Source of the DNA: Gaiellasilicea sp963789355 | GTDB lineage: Bacteria; Actinomycetota; Thermoleophilia; Gaiellales; Gaiellaceae | DNA: 64,000 nt | Assembly: GCA_963789355.1 (NCBI GenBank) | Contig: CAWBKK010000010.1 | Span: forward strand, 62,001 to 126,000 | Reading direction: 5' to 3' | In this document: piece after piece, positions 8,250 to 17,142 of the stretch | How positions within the stretch are numbered: the first letter of the stretch is position 1 | How the letters are laid out: every line of letters starts with the position of its first letter | Notes under the pieces: model-generated | What the model saw: only the letters and a program-made list of their open reading frames with translations | Told to the model about the DNA's origin: nothing | Databases searched by the model: none | Translations under genes and position numbers: made by a program

Positions 8250-8840
8250 TTGTCGCTGCCCCAGCCTGATCTCGGCGTCCTGCGGAAGGCCCAGCGAGGA
8301 GATGAGCGAGCATTCTCGCTCATCGTCCGTGCGTATGAGCTTCCAGTTTTCAACTACGTGCTTCGGCTCGTGGGCGACCGCTCCCTCGCGGAAGACCTGA
8401 CGCAAGAGGTCTTCATCCGCGTCTACCAGGGGCTGCCGAACTTCTCGCTTCGCTGCCGGTTCACGACGTGGCTGTTCCAGGTGACGAAGAACCGCGTTCT
8501 CGACGAGCTGCGCGCACTCGAGCGCCGGCCGCGCTCGGTCGTCAACATCGAGGACATCCCGCCGCTCGAGGTCGTCGACGCGCCGTTCGAGCGGGTCGAG
8601 GCGATCGACGCCGTCTGGCGCGCGGTCGAGAACCTGAGCGTCGACCTGAAGATGGCACTGCTCCTCCGCGACGTGGTCGGGCTCTCCTACACCGAGATCG
8701 CGGATTCGCTCGAGGTGACGCTCGCGACCGTCAAGTGGCGGATCTACAAGGCCCGCGAGGAAGTCCAGCTCGCGCTCGCCCGCGAGGGCATCACCTTCGG
8801 CACGACCGGCGAGCAGCCGGCCGAGCCCGCGCTCGTCTAG
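8250..8840 (+). CDS. RNA polymerase sigma factor, ECF-like sigma-70 family
   Basis: 196 residues. Region 2 is visible (GDERAFSLIVRAYELPVFNY, then DRSLAEDLTQEVFIRVYQGL and FTTWLFQVTKNRVLDELR), a short acidic linker follows, and region 4 ends the protein (LLLRDVVGLSYTEIADSL, TVKWRIYKAREEVQLAL). No region 1.1 or 3 and no fused anti-sigma or SnoaL domain, so it is an ECF-type factor. Start TTG 8250 lacks a Shine-Dalgarno; leaderless expression is likely. No anti-sigma factor gene is adjacent: the next gene encodes a secreted subtilase. Its target regulon cannot be told from sequence. Confidence 0.88.
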   Translation: MSLPQPDLGVLRKAQRGDERAFSLIVRAYELPVFNYVLRLVGDRSLAEDLTQEVFIRVYQGLPNFSLRCRFTTWLFQVTKNRVLDELRALERRPRSVVNIEDIPPLEVVDAPFERVEAIDAVWRAVENLSVDLKMALLLRDVVGLSYTEIADSLEVTLATVKWRIYKAREEVQLALAREGITFGTTGEQPAEPALV

Positions 8841-8882
8841 CGCTCTCGCTCCCTGGCGTTGCGTTCGCGGGGGCCGCGCTCG

Positions 8883-8921
8883 ATTGATTCATCAATCAGT
8901 TTCGACTGATGAGTCAATCAT
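8883..8921. repeat. AT-rich imperfect inverted repeat upstream of the subtilase
   Basis: Two arms, about 8883-8899 (ATTGATTCATCAATCAG) and 8906-8921 (CTGATGAGTCAATCAT), form an imperfect stem around TTTCGA. The patch is strikingly AT-rich for this genome. It may end the sigma gene transcript or act as an operator for the subtilase. Confidence 0.45.
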
Positions 8922-9032
8922 TTACAACGTGGTTTGATATCTCTTTTAGCGGGGGATTTCGTGCCGGCCAGCGCCCAGCTCTCTTCGCGGAGACGAGCGG
9001 GCGAACAAGACCACACGAAGGAGAAGAGACAG

Positions 9033-12000
9033 GTGAACCCCCGTCGTTTCCGGTTCCCCCTGGTTGGGATCGCGGCGCTCGTGCTCGTCGGCACGGCGCT
9101 GACGGCGACTCCGGCCTCGGTGACGATCGACACCGTCGGCGGCCAGACGGTCGTCAACGGCAAGGTCTCGAAACAGATCTCAGGCCTCGTCACCGTGCAG
9201 GGCCGTTCGGCGCTTGCCCAGACCGCAAGCGCGACCGCGAAGCCACTCGTCGCCGACGCAGGGGACAGCGCCTTCGTCGCCGGCGGTGAGACTGCGACCC
9301 TGCTCGGCTCCGGCTTCGGCGGCGCCGAGCCGTATCACGTTCGCCTGGTCGAGCCCCGTCGGCACTCTCGCCGGCGCGGATGCGCCCACGGCGCAACTCT
9401 CCGGCGCACCCGTCGGAACCCACACCGCTCTCGCTGCACCGTCACCGACTCGACGGGCGCGGCCGCGACCGACACGGTCAAGGTCGTCGTCTTCCAGCCG
9501 CAGGAGCAGACGCTCCTCGACCAGACCAAGGCTGATCTCACGCCCGGCGCGACCGGCACCGGCGCCAAGGTCGACTTCCCCTTCACCGTCCCGGTCGGGA
9601 CGTCGCGGTTCGACGTCCGGATCAGCTGGACGAGCCCTGCCAACGACTACGACCTGCGGGTGCTCGATCCGAGCGGCACGCAGCGCGCCTCCCACGGCGA
9701 CGGCGCGCCGACGACCGAGGAGAACGCGGGCGTCAGCGGCGCCGAGCCCGGAACCTGGACGGTCGTCGCGGACAAGTTCGCGACGGCGGGCGACAACGTT
9801 CGGGCGCAGGTGACCGCGACGGTCGCCCCCGGCGGCGATCCGCGGCCGTTCGTCAAGGCGGACGGGCCGTACCGCTTCGCGATCGGCGCCGCCCAGACGC
9901 TCGACCGGCACCGTCACCGGCGGCACCGCCCCGGTCGCAGTCGCCTGGGACACGCGACGGCGACGGCGACGTTCGAGTCGAACGGCACGAGCATCACCGA
10001 CCACGCTCGCCGAGGGCACGCACCTCGTCACCCTCAAGGCGACCGACGCGAACGGGCTCGAGCGGCGCGAGACGACCTCGGTCCTCGTCGCGGATCCCGC
10101 GCGACTCGCCCAGCGAGACGACCCCGATCACGGTCATCGGCATCGCGGACTCGCGGCATCAACCCGTACCACCTCGAGTTCTCCGCGCAGACGTACCCCG
10201 ACCCGGACGGTCCTGCGCGCTGACGGGCAACTTCACGACGCCACCCGTCCGAGTACATCGCCGGCTACCCGACGGACGCCGAGGCGCTGCCGATCACGCT
10301 CGGCCAGGGCTACTTCCCGGCGCAGGACGCGCCGATCTGGACGCCAGCGACGATCGAGCCGAGCAAGCTGTACTGGATCCCGGGCACGAAGATCATCGGC
10401 GCGATCGACGCAGACGGCTCGACCGGCGTCGACCGCGGCCGACGGACACGACTCCGATCCTCGACGACAACGGCCACGGCACGCGGCTCGGCGTCGGTCT
10501 CGGCCGGCAACCGCTACGGCTACTGCCCGACCTGCCTGCTGTCATCGTCGAGGCGCTCGACGAGAGCGTCGTCGCCGGCTACCCGTGGGTCGACATCAGC
10601 TCGAACAGCTTCGGCTACGTCGGCGGCGCGCCGCTCGGACCCGTCGTCGGGCCGAACGACGCGACGCGGGCGGCCGCCGAGCGCGGCCAGACCGATCCTC
10701 TTCGCCGCCGGCAACGGCGTCGGCAACGCGTTCGACGTCCCGATCTCGACCTACGGCTCGGACCAGACCGGGCCCGACTGGAACATCACCGTCGGCGCGA
10801 TCCGCCGCGACAACCAGCGCGGCGATCGTCGGCGACGGCATCCCGGTGCACATCTCGCGCCTGGGGCGACGGCAACCTGCCGTCGGCCTGCCGCACCGGC
10901 ACCGTCGGCCAGTGCGCCTTCGGCGGCACCTCGGCCGCGACGCCGTACACCGCCGGCGTCTTCGGCACCGTCCTGACCGAGGTCCGCCGCGCGATCGGCG
11001 ACGGCGCGGCGGGCCAGCGGCCCGGCCAGGTCGTCGCCGAGGGCAGCCCGATCGCCGGCAGCGCGTTCCTCGCGGACGGCAAGCTGACCCGCAGCCGAGC
11101 TGCGCGAGGCGGTGCTGAAGACGGCGCATCCCGCTCAACCAGGCGAACGAGGTCTCGACCGTTCCCGTTCCCGCTGACCGCGCCGTACCTCGGCGAGGCC
11201 AACGTGCTCTTCGAGGGCTACGGCGCCGCGACGCCCGGAGAGCGCCCAGCGGGCGATCGACGTCCTGCTCGGCCGGGCGCCGATGCCGGACCGCGACGTT
11301 CGAGGACGCGTTCTTCGCGCTCGACCGGCAGGTCAGCGACACGATCTACGGCGGCTACGACCGCGACGGCGACGGCGAGCGCCGACAGCCAGGCGCCTCG
11401 CCGGCATCGACGCTGACCCCGGCGCGACGTCGCGACCGTCAAGGGCGCGCTCGCCGCGCTCGAGCTGGCCGGCGCTGAAGCGGCGTGCCGACGATCCCGC
11501 AGCAGACGCTCGGCAGCACGTTCGAGCGCTACTACCTGCACCGCACGCGTCGCCGCCGAGCCCGGCACGCGCGAACAACTGCGTGCGGTGGAACGACAAC
11601 GAGTCCTACCTCGACGCCGACAACACCGCCGGCGACCTCGAGCCGTGCTTCGAGAACCGCGTCACGAGCGTCGTCGCCGCGTACCGTCCGCTCGGCATCT
11701 TCGCGTCGACGGACACGCTCGACGCGCCGCTCCCGGCCGGCTCCGAGGTCATCGTCGACCTGTACGTGGCCGGCGAGACGCCGTCCGTCGATCCGGCCGA
11801 CCGGCGTGCTGATGGCGACCGATCGCGAGATCGGCACGGGCGTCGGGCCGTGCTCCAGCCCGGTCGCTCGGCTCAGGCGCGGGCGGCGCCGGCTGCGCTG
11901 CGCGCTCGGCGAGGCGTGCTGGACGAAGTTCACCAGTTCAGCTTCGAGACGACCCGGCCCGCGTTCCGCGGCGAGCAGCTGACGTTCCAGGTGCAGCTGG

Positions 12001-12614
12001 TCGGCGCGCGCTCGTGGGCGTTCGGCTACGAGGGCCAGCACGCCTCGAAGGTCACGATCATCGAGGCGCCGCTGCCGGCGGACGGCCTGAACTTCGGCAC
12101 GACGCATCACCGAGCCGGCGAACGGCTCCGAGGTGTCCGAGGGTCGACGTCGTCGCGGGCGGCCGGTACGACTTCCCGACCCAGGGAAGCGACCCGACCG
12201 GCGCAGGCGACCATCCGACCACCTGGCGCGTCGAGGTCTCGCTCGACGACGCGTCGTTCGGGTCGCCGCTGACGGCGAAGCTCGACAAGCCGACGAGGAC
12301 GTGGTCGCGCTCCGCTGGGCAACCTGAAGCCGGGCTCGCACACGATCTACACGCGGGCGCGGATGGACGGGACTACCTCGGCGACGTCGTCGAGCACGTT
12401 CACGGTCGTGCCCGACGCCCGGATCGAGTGGCAGGTCGTCAACCAGAACCGACCGCCCTCGGCGAACGCGTGGCAGCGTGCCGCAGGTCTCGAGAGCTGG
12501 TCGTTCAGCTTCGACACGTCGAAGTACCAGAAGGGCTCGAACGGGATCCTCGTCCGCCTCGTGCAGAGGGGCGAGGAGACGGCGAGCACCTGGGCGTTCG
12601 CCCGGATCAAGTAG
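9033..12614 (+). pseudogene. Secreted subtilisin-like serine protease (S8) with many frameshifts
   Basis: Stitching frames gives one protein of roughly 1190 residues. GTG 9033 follows a good AAGGAGA site; a signal peptide (FPLVGIAALVLVGTALTATPA) comes first. The catalytic triad is readable: Asp in VIGIADSGIN (about 10140), His in LDDNGHGT (about 10470), Ser in FGGTSAATPY (about 10925), plus the oxyanion Asn in FAAGNG (about 10710). A prepeptidase C-like stretch (DVRISWTSPANDYDLRVLDPSG) precedes the catalytic domain and Ig-like segments follow, ending TASTWAFARIK. More than twenty breaks occur, nearly all fixed by deleting one base, while codon bias and motifs stay intact between them. That argues for consensus errors over true decay. 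Confidence 0.75.
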
Positions 12615-12621
12615 GACGCCG

Positions 12622-12981
12622 CTAGCCGGCGGCCGCGCGGAGCCAGTCAGACAGGCTCCGCGCGGCCGCCTCATCTCCCGTTGCGGACGCCTGGGGCGGG
12701 CAGGCGATCGTCTCGGCGAGTGCATTCACGTCCGCGAGCAGCTCCTCCTGGTAGACGGCGGGGACGCGGCGTGTGTTGATCGCCGCGATCGCGTCCGCCT
12801 GCAGTCGCCGAGCTTCGCTCTTGGCGCCGCAGTCGTCCTGCTCGCGGAGCAGGGTGGCGACCGAGTCGCTGCGCTTGGCCAGGGTCTGGGCGAGCCCGGC
12901 CGGCAGGGGAGGCGGCTTCGGCTCCTCGCCGCCGCAGCCGGCGACGAGGAGCGCGCAGCCGAGCGCGAGCCCTCTACGCAG
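12622..12981 (-). CDS. Small lipoprotein of unknown function
   Basis: The reverse strand reads RRGLALGCALLVAGCGGEE, a lipoprotein signal with lipobox VAGC, then a Pro-rich linker and an alpha-helical body (LAQTLAKRSDSVATLLREQ...CGAKSEARRLQADAIAAIN...YQEELLADVNALAE), ending at TAG 12622. About 119 residues. No ATG, GTG or TTG is available after the in-frame stop at 13024-13026; CTG at 12979-12981 is the best candidate and overlaps the stop codon of the upstream ferritin-like gene, suggesting coupling. Alternatively a one-base error hides the true start. Cys pair and helix pattern suggest a small helical surface protein; function unknown. Confidence 0.55.
   Translation of the reverse strand: MRRGLALGCALLVAGCGGEEPKPPPLPAGLAQTLAKRSDSVATLLREQDDCGAKSEARRLQADAIAAINTRRVPAVYQEELLADVNALAETIACPPQASATGDEAAARSLSDWLRAAAG
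12628..12670. terminator. Strong bidirectional hairpin between convergent genes
   Basis: Perfect 17-bp GC-rich stem (12628-12644 with 12654-12670) and a 9-nt loop. It sits 14 bp after the subtilase stop. On the reverse strand it lies inside the last codons of the lipoprotein gene, encoding EAAARSLSDWLRAAAG, so the same bases code and terminate. Confidence 0.75.
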
Positions 12982-13462
12982 CGGCGTTCGCGTCTTCCTT
13001 CGCAGCGAGCTGGAGGCTCGCGGTCATCACGTCCTTGAGGTGCCGCTTCTGGATCGGCAGCTGCACCTTGACCAGATCGCGCACGCCCGGGTGCTTCGCC
13101 TGCTTGTTCAGCTCCTGGAGGACGCTCCAGTGCCCGACCTCGCCCGCCTCGGCCATGGTCAGGAACTCGAAGCCGTCCAGGTCATCGGAGCCGCGCTCCA
13201 GGTAGGTCTTCATCATCGTCGCGCCCTTGGTCTTGACCGTGCGGGCCTCGGCGAGGATCTTGCTCTTCTTGCCGTTGATGCTCGCGGCGACGGCGGTGCC
13301 GTCCTTCTCGGCCTTCGCGGCCTCCTGGCGCATCGTCTTCAGCTGCTTCTTCAGCTTGGAGTCCTTGGTCAGGCCCTCGACCTTCTCGGTCGCCGCCTGA
13401 GCGGCCATCGCGAGCCCGATCACCTCGCCGAGCTTCGTTTCCAGATTGGTCAGTTCCGCCAT
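12974..13462 (-). CDS. Ferritin-like helical protein of unknown function
   Basis: 162 residues from ATG 13462, preceded by CGGAG six bases upstream. Sequence is almost all amphipathic helix: NLETKLGEVIGLAMAAQAAT, a Lys-rich second helix, RTVKTKGATMMKTYLERG, then LTMAEAGEVGHWSVLQELNK and LPIQKRHLKDVMTASLQLA. The E..E..H spacing in AEAGEVGHWSVL resembles ferritin-like metal sites, but a complete di-iron set is not evident. A longer start upstream is possible in frame but its composition is poor. The lipoprotein gene follows with overlap. Fold assignment is an inference from helix pattern. Confidence 0.6.
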   Translation of the reverse strand: MAELTNLETKLGEVIGLAMAAQAATEKVEGLTKDSKLKKQLKTMRQEAAKAEKDGTAVAASINGKKSKILAEARTVKTKGATMMKTYLERGSDDLDGFEFLTMAEAGEVGHWSVLQELNKQAKHPGVRDLVKVQLPIQKRHLKDVMTASLQLAAKEDANAAA

Positions 13463-13488
13463 GTTGCTCCGTTCCTGTCGGGGTCGGG

Positions 13489-14214
13489 CTAGATGCCGTA
13501 GGCGAGCCGCGCCGCCAGAGCCTCGGGGAGACCCAGTTCGCGCAACTCGCCCTGCGTCTGCTCGACCGGATAATCGGTACGGCGAAAGGTTGCCCATGCC
13601 GTCTCAATGTCAATCTCCAGCCAGGCGGCGCGCGGGTCGCCGTCCCGGGGCTGGCCGACCGAGCCGGGGTTGAGCAGCCGACGGATCCGGCCGAGCGCCA
13701 GCCGTGTTCCCTCGGGTGCCGGCTCGCCGCGGAGGTCGTCCCCGTTCGAGATCTCGAGGGCGACGTGGCTGTGGCCGACGAGGACGAGCGGCGCCTCGGT
13801 CAGCGCCAGCGCGGCCGCGGCGCTCTCGTCCGAGATCACGTAGTCCCAGACGGGATCGCGGGGACTGCCGTGGAAGAGCTCGGCTCCCGGCGCGCTGCCG
13901 TTGGGCTCCAGCGTGTCGAGAAACGCCCGTGCGGAATCGTCGAGCACCGTCTGCGTCCAGCGTGCCGCGGCCGCTGCCTCGCCCGCGAAGGCGTCGAGCG
14001 GGATCTTTCCGAGCACGACGAGGTCGTGATTGCCGGCCAGGCAGATCGCGGCGCGCTCTCGCAGCAACGCGGCGCACTCGTTCGGTTTCGGTCCGTAGCC
14101 GACGAGGTCGCCGAGGAACCAGATTGCGTCGAACGCACCCGCGTCGATCTCCTTCAGCACCGCCTCGAGCGCGTGCAGGTTCGCGTGGACGTCGGAGAGA
14201 ACCGCGACGCGCAA
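13489..14214 (-). CDS. Metallophosphoesterase, YfcE/MJ0936-like
   Basis: Calcineurin-like phosphoesterase of 241 residues with the full dinuclear metal set: LSDVHANLHALE, FLGDLVGYGP, CLAGNHDLVV, LFHGSPRD, VLVGHSHV and LNPGSVGQPRDGDPRA. Relatives hydrolyse phosphodiesters or nucleotide polyphosphates; the substrate here is not predictable. Start TTG 14214 lies 3 bp after the DUF3467 stop, so the two form an operon. Cytoplasmic, no signal peptide. Confidence 0.88.
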   Translation of the reverse strand: MRVAVLSDVHANLHALEAVLKEIDAGAFDAIWFLGDLVGYGPKPNECAALLRERAAICLAGNHDLVVLGKIPLDAFAGEAAAAARWTQTVLDDSARAFLDTLEPNGSAPGAELFHGSPRDPVWDYVISDESAAAALALTEAPLVLVGHSHVALEISNGDDLRGEPAPEGTRLALGRIRRLLNPGSVGQPRDGDPRAAWLEIDIETAWATFRRTDYPVEQTQGELRELGLPEALAARLAYGI

Positions 14215-14217
14215 GCG

Positions 14218-14520
14218 TCAGGAGTTGCGCGGCGGCGCTTCGGGCAGCTCCTGGATCCCGCGCACCGTCGCGTACTTCGACCAGGAGTCCTGGAGCGCGT
14301 CGAGCAGCTCCTTCGCGAACTTCGTCGACATGTTCACGCGCGAGACGACGACCCCCGGCACGTCGCCCTCCGAGACCTCGTGATCGATCCGCGCGAAGGT
14401 GACCGTGAACTCGTACTCGGAGAAGGAGATGTTCGCGAAGTTCGCGTAGGTGCCGGCGAGGTGCTTCTCGTCGATCTGGATGTTGAGTTGCCGCTCCTGC
14501 CCGGGATCGTCCTCGTCCAC
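14218..14520 (-). CDS. DUF3467 domain protein
   Basis: 100 residues. Matches the DUF3467 pattern of a small single-domain protein: RQLNIQIDEKHLAGTYANFA, ISFSEYEFTVTFARID, VVVSRVNMSTKFAKELLDAL. Function of the family is unknown. GTG 14520 is the only start; it is 17 bp from the divergent argS start and a TACTGT box ends 6 nt before it, so the message is probably leaderless. The metallophosphoesterase gene follows at once. Confidence 0.85.
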   Translation of the reverse strand: MDEDDPGQERQLNIQIDEKHLAGTYANFANISFSEYEFTVTFARIDHEVSEGDVPGVVVSRVNMSTKFAKELLDALQDSWSKYATVRGIQELPEAPPRNS

Positions 14521-14525
14521 GTCCG

Positions 14526-14532
14526 TACAGTA
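14526..14532. promoter_or_regulatory. Symmetric shared -10 core for DUF3467 and argS
   Basis: Only 17 bp (14521-14537) separates the two GTG codons. The heptamer TACAGTA reads TACAGT forward (14526-14531) and TACTGT in reverse (14532-14527); each hexamer ends exactly 6 nt before its start codon, predicting start of transcription at the first base of each codon. The same geometry recurs at 46374-46390. Confidence 0.55.
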
Positions 14533-14537
14533 ACGGC

Positions 14538-16052
14538 GTGGCGACGACCCTGGAGAGACTCGAGGCCGCGCTCGGCGAGGCCGCGGGCACCGAGGTCGCG
14601 CTCGAGCGGCCGAGCGACGCGGCGCACGGCGACTACGCGACGAACGTCGCGATGCGGCTTGCGGGCGCGCGCCGGCAGGCGCCGCGCGCGATCGCGGAGG
14701 AGCTCGTCGAGCAGGCCACCGCGCTGCCGCAGGTCGAGCGGGCCGAGATCGCGGGTCCCGGGTTCGTCAACCTCTGGCTCACGCGCGGCTGGTATCGGGA
14801 CGCGCTGGCGGAGGTGCTCGCGGCCGGGAACGGGTACGGCGGCGGCTCGGCGGGAGTGAAAGAGCGGATTCAGGTCGAGATGGTCTCGGCGAACCCCACG
14901 GGCCCGATCACGGTCGCCTCCGCCCGGAACGGCGCCTACGGCGACTCGGTCGCGCGCCTGCTCGCCTTTGCCAGGCACGAGGTCGAGCGCGAGTACTACT
15001 ACAACGACGCGGGGGCGCAGATGGAGCGCTTCCGTGCCTCGGTCGAGGCGCACCGGCGTGGGGAGGAGCCGCCAGAGGACGGCTACCACGGCGAATACGT
15101 CGCCGAGCTGGCGAAGCTCCCCGAGGATCCGGTGCCGGCGATGCTGGGCCGGATCGAGGAGACGATGGAGCGTTTCCGGATCCACTTCGACTCCTGGGCG
15201 AAGCAGAGCGAGCTCGAGCGGCGCCTGCCCGACTTCCTGCCCCGGCTCGACACCTACGAGAAGGACGGCGCCGTCTGGGCGCGCTCTTCCGCCTACGGCG
15301 ACGAGGACGACCGCGTCCTGATCCGCAGCGAGACCGGAACGCCCACCTACCGTGCCGCCGACGTCGTTTATCTTGCCGACAAGCTCGACCGCGGTCTCGA
15401 CCGGGCGCTCTACGTCCTTGGAGCCGACCACCACGGGACCCGCAACTGGTACGCGGCCGTGGCGCGGATGCTCGGCTACGACCCCGAGCGGGTCGAGGTG
15501 CTGCTCTACCAGCTCGTCCACCTGACCCGCGGTGGCCAGGCGGCGAAGATGTCGAAGCGCCGGGGCGACGTCGTCTTCCTCGACGAGCTGCTCGACGAGG
15601 TCGGCGTCGACGCGGCGCGCTGGTATCTCGTCTCGCGCGGCCCCGACCAGACGATCGAGATCGACGTCGACCTCGCGGCCGAGAAGACGGCGAAGAACCC
15701 CGTCTACTACGTCCAGTACGCGCACGCCCGGATCGCCGGGATCCTCCGCAACGCCGAGGGCGCGAAGCCCGCCGCCGAGCCGCCGGCCGTGCTCGCCGCC
15801 GAGGAGCGCGATCTGGTGAAGCGGCTCGCAGAGTTCCCTGCCGTCGTCGCCGAGGCGACCGAGCGGCGCGGCCCGCACGCGATCCCGACCTACGCGATTC
15901 GCGTCGCCGACGACTTCCACCGCTTCTACACGCGTCACAAGGTGCTCGGCACGGAGGCAGAGGCGTTCCGGCTCGGCCTCGTCACCGCGACGAAGGCTGT
16001 GATCGCCCGCTCACTGGACTTGATCGGCGTCGAGGCACCCGACACGATGTAG
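14538..16052 (+). CDS. argS: Arginyl-tRNA synthetase
   Basis: Class I synthetase charging tRNA-Arg. 504 residues, a little short. N-terminal Add1-like domain (ERPSDAAHGDYATNVAMRLA, PGFVNLWL), catalytic core, KMSK loop AAKMSKRRGDVVFLDEL, then the DALR anticodon-binding domain (NPVYYVQYAHARIAGILRN ... FHRFYTRHKVL). Odd point: the HIGH site, normally HVGH after NPTGP, reads NPTGPITVASARNGAYGDS, so both signature histidines are gone. tRNA-recognition tail is complete. Leaderless GTG start at 14538. Divergent from DUF3467; a 48-residue membrane protein gene follows 5 bp downstream. Confidence 0.93.
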   Translation: MATTLERLEAALGEAAGTEVALERPSDAAHGDYATNVAMRLAGARRQAPRAIAEELVEQATALPQVERAEIAGPGFVNLWLTRGWYRDALAEVLAAGNGYGGGSAGVKERIQVEMVSANPTGPITVASARNGAYGDSVARLLAFARHEVEREYYYNDAGAQMERFRASVEAHRRGEEPPEDGYHGEYVAELAKLPEDPVPAMLGRIEETMERFRIHFDSWAKQSELERRLPDFLPRLDTYEKDGAVWARSSAYGDEDDRVLIRSETGTPTYRAADVVYLADKLDRGLDRALYVLGADHHGTRNWYAAVARMLGYDPERVEVLLYQLVHLTRGGQAAKMSKRRGDVVFLDELLDEVGVDAARWYLVSRGPDQTIEIDVDLAAEKTAKNPVYYVQYAHARIAGILRNAEGAKPAAEPPAVLAAEERDLVKRLAEFPAVVAEATERRGPHAIPTYAIRVADDFHRFYTRHKVLGTEAEAFRLGLVTATKAVIARSLDLIGVEAPDTM

Positions 16053-16057
16053 CCATC

Positions 16058-16204
16058 GTGTTGAAGGTCGAAGTCATTCTCGGCATCGTCGCGAGCTCGA
16101 TCGCGATCACCGCTTTTCTCGTGCGAGCGATCGTGAACGTCCGCCAGGGCCGGCGGGCACGGGAGGAAACGCGCGGGCGGCGCGAAATCCTTCCCCCAGA
16201 GTGA
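16058..16204 (+). CDS. Small single-pass membrane protein, 48 residues
   Basis: Reads MLKVEVILGIVASSIAIT, a membrane helix over about residues 4-24, then a very basic cytoplasmic tail (VRQGRRAREETRGRREILPPE). GTG 16058 is 5 bp after argS; TTG 16061 is an alternative. Its TGA overlaps the GTG start of the SPFH gene (GTGA), a classic coupling arrangement, which supports the gene being real. Function unknown; a partner of the SPFH protein is a reasonable guess. Confidence 0.6.
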   Translation: MLKVEVILGIVASSIAITAFLVRAIVNVRQGRRAREETRGRREILPPE

Positions 16205-17142
16205 GCTATCTGATCATCGCCACGATCGTCGTCATCGTCGCCGTTGTCGCGACCCTGAACGGGATCGGGCTCCGCCGGCAGGGCAAGCGCGACGAGGGGA
16301 CGGCCTGGATCCTCGCCTCGGTGCTCGCAGTGATCGTCGTCGTCGGCGGCTGGGGCGCGTTCCGCTCCTTCCGCTCGGTCGATGCCGGCCACGTGCTCGT
16401 GGTCCGCCAGTTCGGCGAGATCGTCGGCCAGCGCGGGGACGGATTCCAGACGATCGCACCGTGGCAGACAGCAGAGGACGTCTCGACGCAGGTCGAGAGC
16501 CAGCGCTTCCAGATGGACGACCGGAGTGGCCCGGCCGAAGGAGCGATCGGAAGCGGCCCCGCGATCAGCGAGGAGACGCAGCCGGTCTATGCCGTCGTCA
16601 CGCTCAACTACCGCGTCAGCGACCAGGCCGTGCAGGAGCTCTACACCGACGTCGGCTCGACCTTCTTCGACAAGGTCGTCGCGCCGCGCGTCTTCCAGGT
16701 CTTCAAGAACGAGACGGTCAAGTTCAAGAGCGTTGCCGTCGCGCCGAACCGAGAGCAGATCCGCGAGGCCGTGCAGATCGAGCTCGACCGGCAGCTCGAC
16801 GGCTTCTCGATCGACGTCGTCGACTTCCTGATCAACGATCTCGACTTCCCGGCGGAGTTCACCGAGGCGATCGAGCGCAAGCAGGTGGCGACCCAGGATG
16901 CGCTCGCGGCGCGGCAGAAGGTGGAGCAGTCGAAGGCCGAGGCGCAGCAGGAGATCGAGCGCGCGCGCGGCCAGGCGCAGGCGCAGCGGCTCCGCGCCAG
17001 CTCCCTGAGCGACCGCAACCTCCAGTTCGAGGCGCTCCAGATCCTCAAGGAGGCGCCGCCGCAGATCGTCTTCCTCCCGGCCGGCCAGGGGAACCTGCTC
17101 GACCCGTCGACCTTCTTGAAGTCGGGCGGCACGACGCCCTAG
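16201..17142 (+). CDS. SPFH/band 7 (prohibitin-like) membrane protein
   Basis: 313 residues. Two N-terminal membrane helices (about 3-20 and 36-53), then the SPFH domain beginning SVDAGHVLVVRQFGEIVG, followed by a charged coiled-coil (about 220-275; QKVEQSKAEAQQEIERARGQ) and a short C-terminal segment ending FLPAGQGNLLDPSTFLK, typical of prohibitin-like proteins. Family members form membrane microdomain scaffolds or protease-associated rings; no adjacent NfeD or FtsH gene. Start GTG 16201 overlaps the stop of the small membrane protein. Converges on the VOC gene with stops overlapping in CTAG. Confidence 0.85.
   Translation: MSYLIIATIVVIVAVVATLNGIGLRRQGKRDEGTAWILASVLAVIVVVGGWGAFRSFRSVDAGHVLVVRQFGEIVGQRGDGFQTIAPWQTAEDVSTQVESQRFQMDDRSGPAEGAIGSGPAISEETQPVYAVVTLNYRVSDQAVQELYTDVGSTFFDKVVAPRVFQVFKNETVKFKSVAVAPNREQIREAVQIELDRQLDGFSIDVVDFLINDLDFPAEFTEAIERKQVATQDALAARQKVEQSKAEAQQEIERARGQAQAQRLRASSLSDRNLQFEALQILKEAPPQIVFLPAGQGNLLDPSTFLKSGGTTP

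Noticed and set aside
9033..12614. Several separate short genes in the subtilase region
   Set aside because: The pieces join in order into one S8 protease; treating them as genes would invent proteins.
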